From the NCBI GenBank assembly GCA_015143295.1, contig CM026559.1, positions 16,816,826 through 16,880,825 of the forward strand: a stretch of 64,000 nt of DNA, given 5' to 3'. Below, in pieces: positions 1 through 10,579 of the stretch. The notes under the pieces were generated by a model, which ran no database searches, was not told where the DNA came from, and saw nothing but the letters and a program-made list of their open reading frames with translations. The first letter of the stretch is position 1; each line of letters begins with the position of its first letter. The position numbers and the translations under genes are program-made. The stretch comes from Tetracentron sinense. Its lineage: Eukaryota; Streptophyta; Magnoliopsida; Trochodendrales; Trochodendraceae.

Positions 1-608
1 GAAGGTTTCGGTTTTCAGACATGCTACCTACCCTGAGGTAGTAGACAAGGCCTTATTGGTCGTGGCCAATTCAGAGACAGTGTCCAAGAAGAAGGAGTTG
101 ACGAGAGGCCAATCCAGTAGTTTAGCACCTCTGGAGAGGCGGACTCATACCGGCCCTTATCAGTATGCGTGGCCAGCACCACCGATGAGGCCATCTTATG
201 CGCCTCCAGCTCCACGGCAGTATGTGCCTCAGGCACCGCGACCTCAGGCTCTTCCGGCCCCACGGCCTGTTGTACCTCAGACGATAAGGTATGCTCCACC
301 TCCGGCCCCTCCGACTTATACACACGAGGTCTGCACTTCATGCGACCGAAGGCACCCGGTAGGAGATTGCCGAAGAGCATCGGGTGGATGTTTTCATTGT
401 GGTCGCCAGGGCCATATGATCAGGGATTGCCCCAGTCGGCATTTACCAGGCCAGTCTCAGGGGATCAGGCCACCAGCACGCCCAGCAGGATCATATCAGG
501 CGTCATCTCAGACTACCCGGTCTACACCTCAGTCTCGCCAGGCGAACTAGGGGCGAGTTTTTGCCTTAATAGAGGATGATGCACTTGCATCTGACGATGT
601 AGTGCAAG
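1..608 (+). pseudogene. gypsy copy A: gag 3' part (broken)
   Basis: This is the C-terminal part of a Ty3/gypsy Gag; the 5' part of copy A lies outside the window. It encodes a proline-, tyrosine- and arginine-rich linker followed by two zinc knuckles. The first is CTSCDRRHPVGDC (spacing CX2CX3HX4C) and the second CFHCGRQGHMIRDC (standard CX2CX4HX4C). Knuckles of this kind bind the element's RNA during packaging. Copy B, a close paralogue, has CAG where copy A has TAG at 548-550, so this Gag is truncated just after the knuckles. The reading frame then continues to the gag/pol junction at 608. Only the exact 5' limit is uncertain. Confidence 0.9.
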
Positions 609-755
609 GTACGCAGTTGTAGCTTATTTAATTATCCGTAAATTAAACTGTTAAGTATTAATTGATTGTGTACGTACTTGACATGTTATATATGTATATA
701 TACCTACATGTATACACTGTTGATGCATGGATTAACTCCGCTAGTTAAATTTCAG
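609..755 (+). other. gypsy copy A: gag/pol junction intron-like segment
   Basis: The segment begins GTACGC after CAAG and ends TTTCAG before GAACCC. It is 147 nt long, a multiple of three, and holds an in-frame TAG a few codons in. Removing it joins Gag (...DVVQ) to protease ([18 protein letters not shown]) in one continuous frame. Unspliced RNA would end at the Gag stop. The same boundaries recur in copies B and C and approximately in E. Splicing is inferred, not shown. Confidence 0.65.
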
Positions 756-3106
756 GAACCCTACTAGTCAATGAGTATTTGGCTCGAGTGTTGATTGATA
801 CCGGGTCTACTTATTCATTTGTCTCGCCGAGTTTTTCAGAAGGCTTTTCTGTAGAGCCAATTCAGCTAGAACCGGAGTTAGCCATTTCGACTCCCCTCGG
901 CAAAACAGTATTGGTAGATAAAGTGTATAGAAATAGTGTGGTCCAAGTTGGAAGCCACGAGTTGGCGGTTGATCTCATCGTCCTTGGATTCCAAGACTTT
1001 GATGTTATATTGGGAATGGATTGGTTAGCAGCACATCATGGGCATGTAGCTTGCTTTGAGAAAATGGTACTCTTCAAGCCAGTAGAAGGAAAACCATTCC
1101 ACTTTCGCGGGTTGAAAAGTAGATATATTGCTCGTCTTGCGGCGTTGAGCTTAGCTAACCCCGAGGCAAAGGACTCATCGACTATTCCGGTTGTGAGCGA
1201 GTTCCTGGATGTATTTCCAGAGGAGTTGCCAGGATTGCCTCCAGACAGGGAGATTGAGTTTGTGATCAAGCTTGCACCAGGCACAACTCCTGTTTTCAGG
1301 GCTCCGTATAGAATGGCCCCTATTGAACTCAAAGAGATAAAGACCCAGTTGGAAGAATTACAAGGTCTTGGTTTCATTCGACCAAGTGTCTCACCATGGG
1401 GTGCCTCGGTGTTGTTTGTTAAGAAGAAAGATGGCTCGATGCGGATGTGCGTCGATTACAGGCAATTGAACAAAGTCACTATAAAGAATAGGTATCCCTT
1501 GCCTAGGATTGATGATTTGTTCGATCAGTTGAAGGGAGCGAGATTTTTCTCGAAGATAGACCTTCGATCGGGTTATCACCAGTTGAAGATTAAGGTGGAA
1601 GATGTTCCCAAAACTGCTTTCAGGACTCGGTATGGACACTACGAGTTCTTGGTGATGCCTTTTGGACTCACGAACGCGCCGGCAGCCTTTATGGATTTGA
1701 TGAACCGGGTGTTCCGGCCATATCTTGATAGGTGCGTGATTGTATTTGTTGATGACATTTTGGTCTATTCCCAGACACGGGAAGATCACACACGCGACCT
1801 ATGCCTTGCTTTGGAAATGCTAAGAGAGCACAAGCTATACGCCAAACTTAGCAAGTGTGAGTTTTGGTTGGAAGAGGTGGCATTCCTAGGCCACGTTGTT
1901 TCTACAAAAGGTATCTCGGTAGATCCGAAGAAGATCGAAGCAGTTATGAGTTGGGCGAGGCCCAAGAGTGTTACTGAGATACGTAGTTTTCTTGGATTGG
2001 CAGGCTACTACAGGAGATTCGTAGAGGGTTTCTCTAGCCTTGCAGTACCGCTCACTTACCTGACAAGGAAGAATGGCAAGTTTGTATGGAGTGATAAGTG
2101 CGAGATCAGTTTCACGGAACTGAAGAAGAGGCTTACTACAGCCCCTGTCCTTACTGTGCCATCTGGACTTTATGGGTATGAGGTGTATAGTGATGCCTCA
2201 CACGTTGGACTTGGGTGTGTACTTATGCAGCACAAGAAAGTCATTGCCTATGCATCGAGGTAATTGAAGGAGCATGAGAAGAATTACCCCACGCACGACT
2301 TAGAGCTTGCCGCAGTCGTGTTTGCACTCAAGATCTGGTGACATTACTTATACGGGGCGGAATTCTATGTGTATACGGACCACAAGAGCCTCAAGTACCT
2401 CTTTTCCCAAAAGGAATTGAATCTAAGGCAACGGCGTTGGATGAAATTTTTGAAGGACTATGATTTTACCATTCAATACCACCCGGGTAAAGCAAATGTA
2501 GTGGCTGATGCTTTGAGTAGAAGACCTCCGGGGTTATTAGCATGCATGTTGGTGCAGGAATGGAAGCTACTTGAAGACTTGGCAAACCTGGACATTAGTG
2601 TGAATGACTCTGTTCGTAGTCCTATCTTGGCAAATGTTACGGTTCGGCCGTACATTATAGATTTGATCCAAGAATATCAAGCCATGGATGCAGAATTGTT
2701 GGCTTATCGGGTCAAAGAAGTTGCTAAGGGCAGTGAAGACTTTTCTCTCACTAGTTGGGGTGCTATCACATTCAAGGGAAGGCTGTGCGTCCCAGACAAT
2801 GTAGATCTTCAAAGAGAGATTTTGGATGAAGCACACCGTTCGAAGTACACAATGCATCCAGGGGGTACAAAGATGTACCGGAACCTCAAGAGTCACTTTT
2901 GGTGGCGGAATATGAAGAGGGAGGTTGCGGAATATGTAGCACGGTGCTTGGTGTGTCAACAGGTAAAAGCAGAACACATGCGGCCCGCCGGTCTATTGCA
3001 TTCTCTTCCTATTCCCGAGTGGAAATGGGAGAACATATCCATGGATTTCATAGTTGGCTTGTCAAAAACGGCAAAGGGCTCAGATGCAATTTGGGTTGTA
3101 GTAGAC
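756..3106 (+). pseudogene. gypsy copy A: pol part 1 (PR-RT-RNase H-IN N-terminus), broken
   Basis: This is the first part of a chromovirus-type polyprotein. The order is aspartic protease ([14 protein letters not shown] catalytic triad), reverse transcriptase ([11 protein letters not shown] and the catalytic FVDDILVYS), RNase H ([13 protein letters not shown]), then the integrase zinc domain (paired H, then CLVCQQ) and the first integrase Asp (SMDFIVGL). It is broken by TAA at 2261-2263 (CAA in B) and TGA at 2339-2341 (also TGA in B, an Arg codon in C). Solo LTR J then splits the integrase at 3106. The protein resumes at 5564. The copy cannot make a working Pol. Confidence 0.93.
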
Positions 3107-5558
3107 TGTGATGATTAGTATCTTAAATTAAGTTTAAATTGTGTGATTAAGAGACTAATTATAAATTAATCATATTTAAGTATTAAGTGGTAAGGCATTG
3201 TTAGAGGTAAATATAGAGAATTTCATGAAATTAGGGGAGAAGATTTTCTCAAAAAAAATAAAAATTATTGGAGAAATTTATTAAGAGGATATATTGTTAT
3301 TGGTGGGTGCACCATAACATGATACTCACACCTACACCTTAGTAGTGGGAATGAAGGGTCAAGATTAAATGAGAATCAAGGGCTTAGATTAAGTCCCCAA
3401 AACCTAAGTATAAATACCAATTTTTCTTTCTTAACCCTAACCCTAATATTTTTCCTTAGAGAAAGAGAGAGATTTGAGAAGAGAAGGAGAAGGATGAAGT
3501 GGTGGGATCAAGTATCAAGCTAAAACATCGGCCTTATAGCGAGAGAGGTAAAGACAAATCTTAACCTTGAACTCATCTTTTGATCTCCTAATTTTTTTTG
3601 TTTAAGATAGATGAAATAGAATCTAAATGATGTTGGGTTAGGATACAAAATTTTATTCATGGTGTTTGATTTCTAAAAATCATGGAGAAAAATTACAAGA
3701 GCTTGAAGTGAAAGCTCAAAAGTCCCCTTTAATGGCTGCCGTGATATTACAGTCAAAAACCGGCTCATTTATCTTGTGATTTTGCTTATGATTATTAAAT
3801 AGATAGATTCTAAATTGAATAAGCTTTCATATGGCTTTTGAATCACTCAATTTGAGTGAAAAATGAGGGAGATATGGCCAAAATACCGGAGTAGGGTCAT
3901 ATTGCACTTTTACCCGAGGTTAGGGATGAGCTCTCCATGCTCTACCCAAGAAAAATCCGAAAAAAATAGATAAAATACCAGAATCTATTGGAGATCATTT
4001 GAGAATAATTTAAGTGCTTAAAACCTTGATCTAATTACCAAAATCACTAGTACTATTATACTTTAAAACTAGGGTCTAAGAATTTTATTTTTTGTCTAAC
4101 AGAAATTTCGCCGTAGTGTGAACTCCCTGGGCTTGACTACACTTAGGAATTATCGCTGAATTTTCTTGGTTGAGGTAGGGACTTTATTTCTTTAGTTTCA
4201 TGTTGATAATTTTATTATTAAATGTATATGATTTAATTTTTGGGTTTCACTGTCGTTTTGATATTAACTTGTGAGAATGTTGGAAGCCAAAAATACATAT
4301 GTATGTTTAGTTGTGAAGTTATATATATTTTTTTATGAGATTGTCCTAAATGCTTTTCATTGATTAAATGAACATTATGAATAGTTCCTTGTATATAATC
4401 CATGATAGTTTTCACATGTAACAAACTACCATATGAGTTTTGGGACTTCAAATGTATTGGAGACTATTGATTTTCTTACAATTACACACTATGCATTTTC
4501 TTAATTATTGAGAAGAGAATTGGAATCTTGGTTTGTTTTTTTTTTATAATAATAATTCATGAAATGGAAAATGATAGACTTGTTTGGTCTCTCGAACAAG
4601 ACCCTAGAATGCGTATTGATAAGGGAGGGCACCGGTTGTGAGAGTGGTTCCGTTCCTGCATAACCGGATGGTCCTGGCATTATGCCGAAAAGCAAATAGG
4701 GCATTGTGTTCCCTTGGGTGAAAATCCCTAAAGTCCCCGGGAAGGACCTACTTGTGTGGGTTGAGAGAGTGTTGACCGAGCTGCAGGAAATTCGGTCCCA
4801 TATATCACTACCTTGCATTCTTGGATTCTTTGGAGAGGATTGTGGAATGGTTCAGAAATTAATAATATTCAACCTTGGACTCATTTTTATATCATCCAAA
4901 TGAATTTCTCATTTATTTCAACATGTGAATTGCCAACTAGATTCTTATCTTTAAATGAATTATTTAACTGTATATGCTCATATAGTTTTGAAGCCTCGTG
5001 CAACTTTAGAAATATTGTTCCTATTGAGCGTTGGCTCACCCCTTATTGTTATTTTACAGATTTGAGCAAGGAGAAGATTAATTGAAAGTGAAAGACCCTT
5101 GGGCTTGGTGTTAATATTTTGTTTTGTACATATAACTTTGAATATGTGCCTTTTAGACTATTGCTTCTTAGCACATAAGCATTGTTATATGTGTTGACTT
5201 GGGAATTATTGAATTTTGGACTATTAATGTATTTTGAGCCGATGAGGCATGTGTATTGAAGATTGATGTGGGATGAATGTCATAGTATGATTGACACCTC
5301 TTTCATTAGTATTATGATAATGATACTATGAGATGATGCTTAATGTTGGTAGTATTAATTACAGGAAATACTAAACATTATGACAGGAATTTTTCTATCA
5401 AAATACAAACGGAACTCTGCCGAATTATTATTTTTTAAATAATAATAATAACAATAATAATTTGGCAACTATGAAAAATTGTATTTTAAACAATAATTAA
5501 TTTTACTCTAAATATGTGATTATTCCTTGATCATATCCTGATTAGTTTGGATCGTGAC
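3107..5558. mobile_element. Solo LTR J inside copy A integrase
   Basis: This block of 2,452 bp starts TGTGATG and ends CGTGACA, so it has TG...CA ends with a short imperfect inverted repeat. It is flanked by the 5-bp duplication TAGAC (3102-3106 and 5559-5563). Removing it together with one TAGAC restores the integrase frame seen in copy B (IWVVVD then [10 protein letters not shown]). It contains no gag, pol, PBS or PPT, so it is an LTR left by LTR-LTR recombination. Its family is not identified. The small ORFs inside look like chance. Confidence 0.88.
3409..3416 (+). promoter_or_regulatory. TATA box of solo LTR J
   Basis: TATAAATA lies about 300 bp inside the LTR. It is followed by a CCCTAACCCTAA run and a GA-rich leader, as expected for a plant LTR promoter reading on the + strand. 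Confidence 0.5.
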
Positions 5559-6539
5559 ATAGACCGTCTGACGAAGTCTGCTCACTTCTTACCTTACCAA
5601 ACTACCTTCAACTCTAGTCAGTTAGCCGCTTTGTACATCAAGGAAGTGGTGAGGTTGCACAGAGTGCCCGTTAGTATTGTGTCAGATCGGGATCCAAGAT
5701 TCACATCACGATTCTGGAAAAGCTTCCAGGAGGCTATGGGTTCCCGACTTGATTTCAGCACCGCTTTTCATCCACAGACGGATGGACAAACCGAGAGAGT
5801 GAACCAAGTCATTGAAGACATGCTTCGGGCTTGTATGTTGGATTTCAGAGGCAGTTGGGAAGAGCACTTGCCTTTGGTTGAATTCGCCTATAATAACAGC
5901 TATCAGGCAAGTATCCAAATGGCACCATTTGAGGCCTTGTATGGGCGAAGTTGTAGGTCTCCTCTCTATTGGGATGAGGTAGGAGAAAGGAAAGTACTTG
6001 GTCCGGAGTTGATTGAGCAAACTGCAGGCACAGTTAAGATCATTCGGGACCGATTGAAAGCCGCTCACGATCGCCAGAAAAGTTATGCGGACACACGTCG
6101 TAGGGACTTGGAATTTCAAGTAGGGGATCAAGTTTTTGTGAAAGTATCTCCTAGCAAAGGGATCATGAGATTTGGAAAGCGAGGCAAACTCAGTCCTCGG
6201 TATGTTGGGCCTTTTGAGATTATCACACGAGTTGGTGAGGTTGCTTACAGGGTAGCTCTCCCACCTCACATGGCCACAGTTCACAACGTCATCCATGTGT
6301 CTATGCTTCGGAAGTACATTGCGGATCCTTCGCATGTCATAGACTTGGAACCGTTGGAGATTCGAGAGGACCTCACCTTGATTGAAAAGCCGGTTCAGGT
6401 TTTGGATTGAAGAGATCAGGTGCTTCGCAACAACACAATCCCTTTGGTTCTTGTGCAATGGCAACACCATGCTCGGGAAGAAGCTACATGGGAGCGTGAA
6501 GCCGAAGTCAAAGCAAAGTACCCAGAATTAATTGAATGA
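5559..6539 (+). pseudogene. gypsy copy A: pol part 2 (integrase core and C-terminus), broken
   Basis: This is the integrase catalytic core and tail, resuming after solo LTR J. Visible parts are [14 protein letters not shown], the second catalytic Asp in VSDRDPRF, and the Glu in [15 protein letters not shown]-type module follows (KLSPRYVGPFEIITRVGEVAYRV in shortened form), then a chromodomain-like tail (LVLVQWQHHAREEATWE). The tail places the element with chromoviruses of the Tekay/Del type. A TGA at 6408-6410 (CGA in B) cuts off the chromodomain-like tail. The normal stop is at 6537-6539. Integrase would insert the DNA copy, and the tail is thought to steer it to chromatin marks. Confidence 0.9.
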
Positions 6540-6627
6540 GTTTTTGGTATAAGTTTGTATATGAATGGTAATTTTCTTTTGGTTTGTAATGCAAGTAGAG
6601 TCTAAATTTCGAGGACGAAATTTTTGT

Positions 6628-6639
6628 AAGGGGGGAGGA
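6628..6639 (+). other. Polypurine tract of copy A
   Basis: AAGGGGGGAGGA lies directly against the 3' LTR. This is the primer for plus-strand DNA synthesis. Just upstream (6604-6623) is a near-perfect inverted repeat, AAATTTCG-AGGA-CGAAATTT. Confidence 0.85.
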
Positions 6640-6855
6640 TGTAGAGCCCCGGACTTTTTCACAGTTAATGCATGACACTTTCGTTGCCATTTTGCCTTTA
6701 AAGAGGTATAATTAATAAATAAGGAAGAAATTGGAAATTTTGAAACTTCAGAAATGTTCCTTTTCGAAGTACGAGCCTAACGCAAGTTAAATCGTCAAAA
6801 ACAGACGAACGAGTCAAAAGATATAGCCAAAATAGTCTGGACCTGCAGGCAATCT

Positions 6856-6947
6856 GTAGCTCGGAAGGCGCTAAGGACGTAGCTCGGAAGGCGCTAAGGA
6901 CGTAGCTCGGAAGGCACTAAGGACGTAGCTCGGAAGGCACTAAGGAC
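6856..6947 (+). repeat. 23-bp tandem repeat in U3, four copies
   Basis: Four head-to-tail units beginning GTAGCTCGGAAGGC and ending CTAAGGAC. Both LTRs of copy B have three units, so the number varies between copies. Confidence 0.85.
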
Positions 6948-7133
6948 GTGCTCTGACAACGTACTCTGATAACGTATACGTTGTGCATCCGTTCTGCAAC
7001 AGACAACGGGTACGTCGTGCAGCAGATAACGTATACGTTGTGCATCCGTTGTGCAACAGACAACGGGTACGTCATGCAGCAGACAACGTGTACGTTGTAC
7101 AGCTCAACGGGCACGTTGTACATAAGACGACGG

Positions 7134-7462
7134 ACAACGTGTTCAGCACTGTTCACAGCACAACGTGTTCAACACTGTTCACAGCACAACGTGTTCAGTA
7201 CTGTTAACAACACAACGTGTTTGACATTGTTCACAGCACAACATGTTCAGCACTGTTCATAGCACAACGTGTTCGACACTGTTCACAGCACGACGTGTTC
7301 AGCACTGTTCACAGCACAACGTGTTCAGCACTGTTCACAGCACAACGTGTTCGACACTGTTCACAGCACAACGTGTTCAGCACTGTTCACAGCACAATGT
7401 GTTCGACACTGTTCACAGCACGACGTGTTCAGCACTGTTCACAGCACAACGTGTTCGGCACT
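7134..7462 (+). repeat. 26-bp U3 minisatellite, about 12 units
   Basis: Units follow the pattern CACAACGTGTT...CACTGTTCACAG. The array lies just upstream of the presumed transcription start. Long reading frames with repeated VHSTTC or FTAQRV peptides across it arise only from the repeat and are not genes. Confidence 0.9.
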
Positions 7463-8302
7463 CGTGTTTTCGTAGAAAGTTCAGTAAGGGTATTATGGTC
7501 TTTTGGTTGGTTCACTCTTACCTTAAGAGTTTAACCCGAGCCTTTAGGGCTTCATTTCGACACTTAGAGAGATTGGGAGATAAGAAGAGAGGAGAGGGCG
7601 ATTCCTAAACCTAGGGTTTCCATTTTTGGAGAGAAATCAAGGGGTTTGTGAACCCACACTCAACTCAAGCCCATTTTTCTTCAAGATCCAGGCACAAGCT
7701 CATGAGGAGCATCTCCTCAAGCTAGGGCAGCAACTCACGGTCGTTTTTGGAAGGGGATTTCTTCCTCACTTGATCAAGGTCGGTACTTCTTACTACCCTC
7801 CTAGTTATAGTTCCTCTTCTCCCTTCATTTCTCTTTATTTTTCCTTTATTTACACATGTGCTATGAGATGGATGGTTGTGAATAGTGAATGGAGATGGAA
7901 TGGGCGATTGGATGCCAATGGTTGTGGTGATGATTAAAATGGGGAGGGCATTGTTCCAATAATGAACATACATGTATGATTTGAGTAAAACCCATCTAGA
8001 AAAGCATGTTGTAGGGTAAATCCATAATGAACACACCATGTTTGATGAAATGTCAAGGTGAATAAAGTGAGCTGTAATTTAGGAAATGCATGCCTAATAA
8101 ATTATGAATATTGCTAGGGACTATGATAGTGTGTTTCTTGTTTTCCCTAAATGATATGAATATTACATTGCTCAATCATTGACGTTATATGTGTTGTGAA
8201 ATTACCCAAATGTCATATTTAAATTTAAATGCAAGTATGTACACGGTTCCCACGAGCACGGCATGCATGACATGATTTATTGAGGTTTTCAAGAACATGG
8301 TT

Positions 8303-8338
8303 AGAGGTGAGACATATCCTACGATATGTTTTACCTCG
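8303..8338 (+). other. Conserved stem-loop in the copy A LTR
   Basis: GAGGT and ACATATC pair with GATATGT and ACCTC across a CTAC loop, with a small internal mismatch. The same fold occurs in the B, C, F and K LTRs with compensating differences. It would lie in the transcribed leader. Confidence 0.6.
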
Positions 8339-8344
8339 CTTTTC

Positions 8345-8515
8345 ACAAGAAAACAAGAACCAACATTCCACGAGGGGTCTCCCCTCACTCACAAGTGCAT
8401 ATCATGAAGAAGGGCCTCCCTTCCCTCGCAAGTACATACATATCATGAAGAAGGGTCTCCCTTCCCTCGCAAGTGCATTGCATAAAGAAGGATCTCCCTT
8501 CCCTCTCAAGGCATC
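8345..8515 (+). repeat. Hairpin-bearing tandem repeats in the copy A LTR
   Basis: About four diverged units, each with the inverted repeat GAAGGG-TCT-CCCTTC or a close variant, separated by CAAGTGCAT-like spacers. The same repeats are in the B and C LTRs. Confidence 0.8.
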
Positions 8516-8864
8516 TCTCAAACGCATCTCACAAGGATATCTCACAAGTTACATGATCACAAGCAAGCACGTATGACATGCATGACATGACACGACATAC
8601 AAGAATCAAGCAAGATAGACAAGACGAGTTTTCAAGCACGAAAATGGTACTTTAAGTCAAGTCAAGCGCATGGTGTTTTCAAGGGTTTATCGGCTTTTAT
8701 GAATGCAACATGATGAATTATATTGCTTTACTTCCTTGTATGATATGAATTGTTTCCGGCTAACATATATGAATTGCTCCTGATTTATGTATTGCCATTT
8801 TTATGCTATGACTATTGGTTAGTATTTGGTGCCCCTGAGTATTCCATGCTCAACCGTACTTCTT

Positions 8865-8984
8865 ATGTCGGCAGGTTCTGAGGGAACTGCTGCTCCATTT
8901 GATGTTTGTGCTCCTGGTCCATGGGTGGAAGAGGAGTACGTCGAGGAGCCTTTGGAGGAACCTCCCGTAGAGGGTTATCAGTAA
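8865..8984 (+). CDS. LTR microORF, copy A (acidic W-EEEY peptide)
   Basis: This is an ATG-to-stop ORF of 39 codons. The peptide starts MSAGSEGTAAPFD, has the core GPWVEEEYVEEPLEEPP and ends EGYQ. It is strongly acidic, with no signal peptide or membrane segment. A stem-loop (GCTGAG...CTCAGC in other copies) lies just upstream. Related ORFs occur in every long gypsy LTR of this window with synonymous and conservative changes, which is the main reason to list it. No function is known to me. It may be a peptide, an upstream ORF controlling gag translation, or conserved RNA that happens to be open. Confidence 0.45.
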   Translation: MSAGSEGTAAPFDVCAPGPWVEEEYVEEPLEEPPVEGYQ

Positions 8985-9284
8985 GTGGTGTTAGATTCTG
9001 AGTGGATTAGCTGTGGGTGAGATGAGAGATATACATTCATGTATTTTGGCGGGTCTGTCCGCACTTTCTTTTGGATTCCTTTTGTGTAAACTTGGTTTCG
9101 TATATACATAGAGGTTTGTTTAGACTTCCGCTGTGCTATGTTAGAGTATGTTTCCGCTGTTTATATCCTCTATTGTATATGCTCTGTAGGTTTTTGCAGG
9201 TTGGTTTGTCAAGCAAGTCATGTAAGCCATGATTAGTCGTCCAAAGTTCACTCTAACTCCTAGGGTGGGTTTTGGCTCGCGACA

Positions 9285-10470
9285 GTAGTTCATCCCAAAA
9301 TCCCATATTTGTTATTTGCATCATAGTAAAGCTAATGTCACCATTTAATCATCTTTTACGATCTTGGTATGATAACAATGCTAGATAGTAGGTTTACTTA
9401 CTTGCAAAGCTTAAATCTTGACTTGGGAGGACGATTGAACACATGCTTGAGCTTGAAAATGGATATCCATACTCAATGATGAAGATCCAAGCTTATGGAA
9501 GCTTGGAATTGACCTCTACTTGATAATCCAAACTCCCCTTGAGCAAAACCCTAACTTCTCCCCTTCTTCCTCTCTAAAATCTCTCTAATTTTGTCTTAGA
9601 GGGTTTATGAAACTCTTTCCCATGAAATTTGGGTATATAAGGACAATGGGCTGGTCAAAGACCATCATACCATTAATGAATTGGCTCAATAATGACCGAA
9701 AATGGCCAAAATTGCAAGGTTCGGTCGACCGGTGGTGCCCATCCGTCAACCGGTTCAAATTATACTCTCTGGAATAATTTCCCATACAAAATTTGCACTG
9801 TTCAGTCGACCGGTAGTGAGGTTCCATCGAACGGATAGAGGGTCGGTCGACCAGATTTGTCTGCAGTCGACCTGTTGCTGACCCAGTTTGGTATTATGGC
9901 CATAACTTTTGACTTCCTTATTGGATTTTGACGATTCAAGTTTTGTTGGATTTTTATTTGAAAGGGGAACAACTTTCATGTTTTATATAGCTCCTAATTT
10001 TGAGTTTTACATAGTCTAAATGGGCCTACAAGTGGACTAGTCCAACATGACTGCTGAATCGATAGCAAACCATGTTTTGGAAACCTCACATTTGACATAA
10101 CTTATGCTCAAAATCTGAAAAAGTATAAAGCATGAACCTTTAAGAGGGTTTAAATACATTTTCAAAAATTCAAGAATCACTCAATTCTAATTAACAGTGA
10201 GAATTCTAGAGCTCCTTAAAGTTGAGATATGTTATAGTATCCCTCTTTTTCACACTTAGAACTTCTTACAACTTATGTTTCAACTCTCACATATTAAATT
10301 GAACTCCCTTAACACTTTAAAACATTAATAATACCATGAACATAAGTTGGAATCCAAAAATCTTCTTTCGCATCATAACACAACCATTACAAAACCCAAG
10401 GTTTTAAACCTTAACACACTATTCACTGGCACTATTCATAGCCCAATGAATTCAGTTCCGGGGTTCTATA
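9285..10470 (-). mobile_element. 3' LTR of element E (remaining part)
   Basis: This is the right-hand part of the E 3' LTR on the - strand. Copy A inserted into it, and the rest lies outside the window to the left. It matches the 5' LTR of E (about 54,925-56,097) along its whole length, including the U3 cluster of GGTCGACC-type palindromes at 9718-9880. It ends TTCTATA at 10470, a mutated form of TTCTACA. Confidence 0.88.
9718..9880. repeat. Palindrome cluster, E 3' LTR U3
   Basis: Several scattered copies of CGGTCGACCGG and decayed variants such as AGTCGACCGG and CGTCAACCGG. The 5' LTR counterpart at 55357-55525 is better preserved. Confidence 0.8.
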
Positions 10471-10484
10471 TCCTCCCCCCCTTA
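10471..10484 (-). other. Polypurine tract of element E
   Basis: On the - strand this reads GTAAGGGGGGGAGGA next to the 3' LTR. It fixes the orientation of E. Confidence 0.8.
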
Positions 10485-10579
10485 CAGAAATTTCATCCTC
10501 AAAATTTAAACGATACATATGGATGACAAAGAACAAAATTTACATGAAATCTCAATTATACAAACAAATGAGGATATTT

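Larger units (their letters stand above)
6640..9284 (+). mobile_element. 3' LTR of gypsy copy A
   Basis: This LTR of 2,645 bp runs from TGTAGAGCCCCGG to CTCGCGACA. In order it holds a conserved U3 box (6766-6830), four 23-bp repeats, a 26-bp minisatellite, a leader region, a strong stem-loop near 8303-8340, four hairpin repeats and a microORF. Both copy B LTRs match it closely. It sits inside the 3' LTR of element E: the sequence just after 9284 matches positions from about 54,925 onward in the 5' LTR of E. Confidence 0.92.

Noticed and set aside
1391..1789. Antisense ORFs in RT and integrase (132 to 254 residues, also in B and C)
   Set aside because: They are shadows of the conserved pol coding strand. 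They recur only because the sense strand is conserved.
7134..7462. CRISPR-like array
   Set aside because: Units are contiguous with no unique spacers, lie inside a plant LTR, and there are no cas genes.
7217..7608. Long ORFs with repeated VHSTTC / FTAQRV peptides
   Set aside because: They are produced by the 26-bp minisatellite, which is not a multiple of three and therefore reads similarly in all frames. There is no start context and no conservation outside the array.
8865..8876. TGTCGGCAG/G read as a conserved 3' splice site that starts an exon
   Set aside because: The ATGTCGGCAGGT block is better explained as the microORF start (MSAG). With the best donors the exon-1 frame hits stops in F and lacks an ATG in A and E. 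Splicing here is not excluded.
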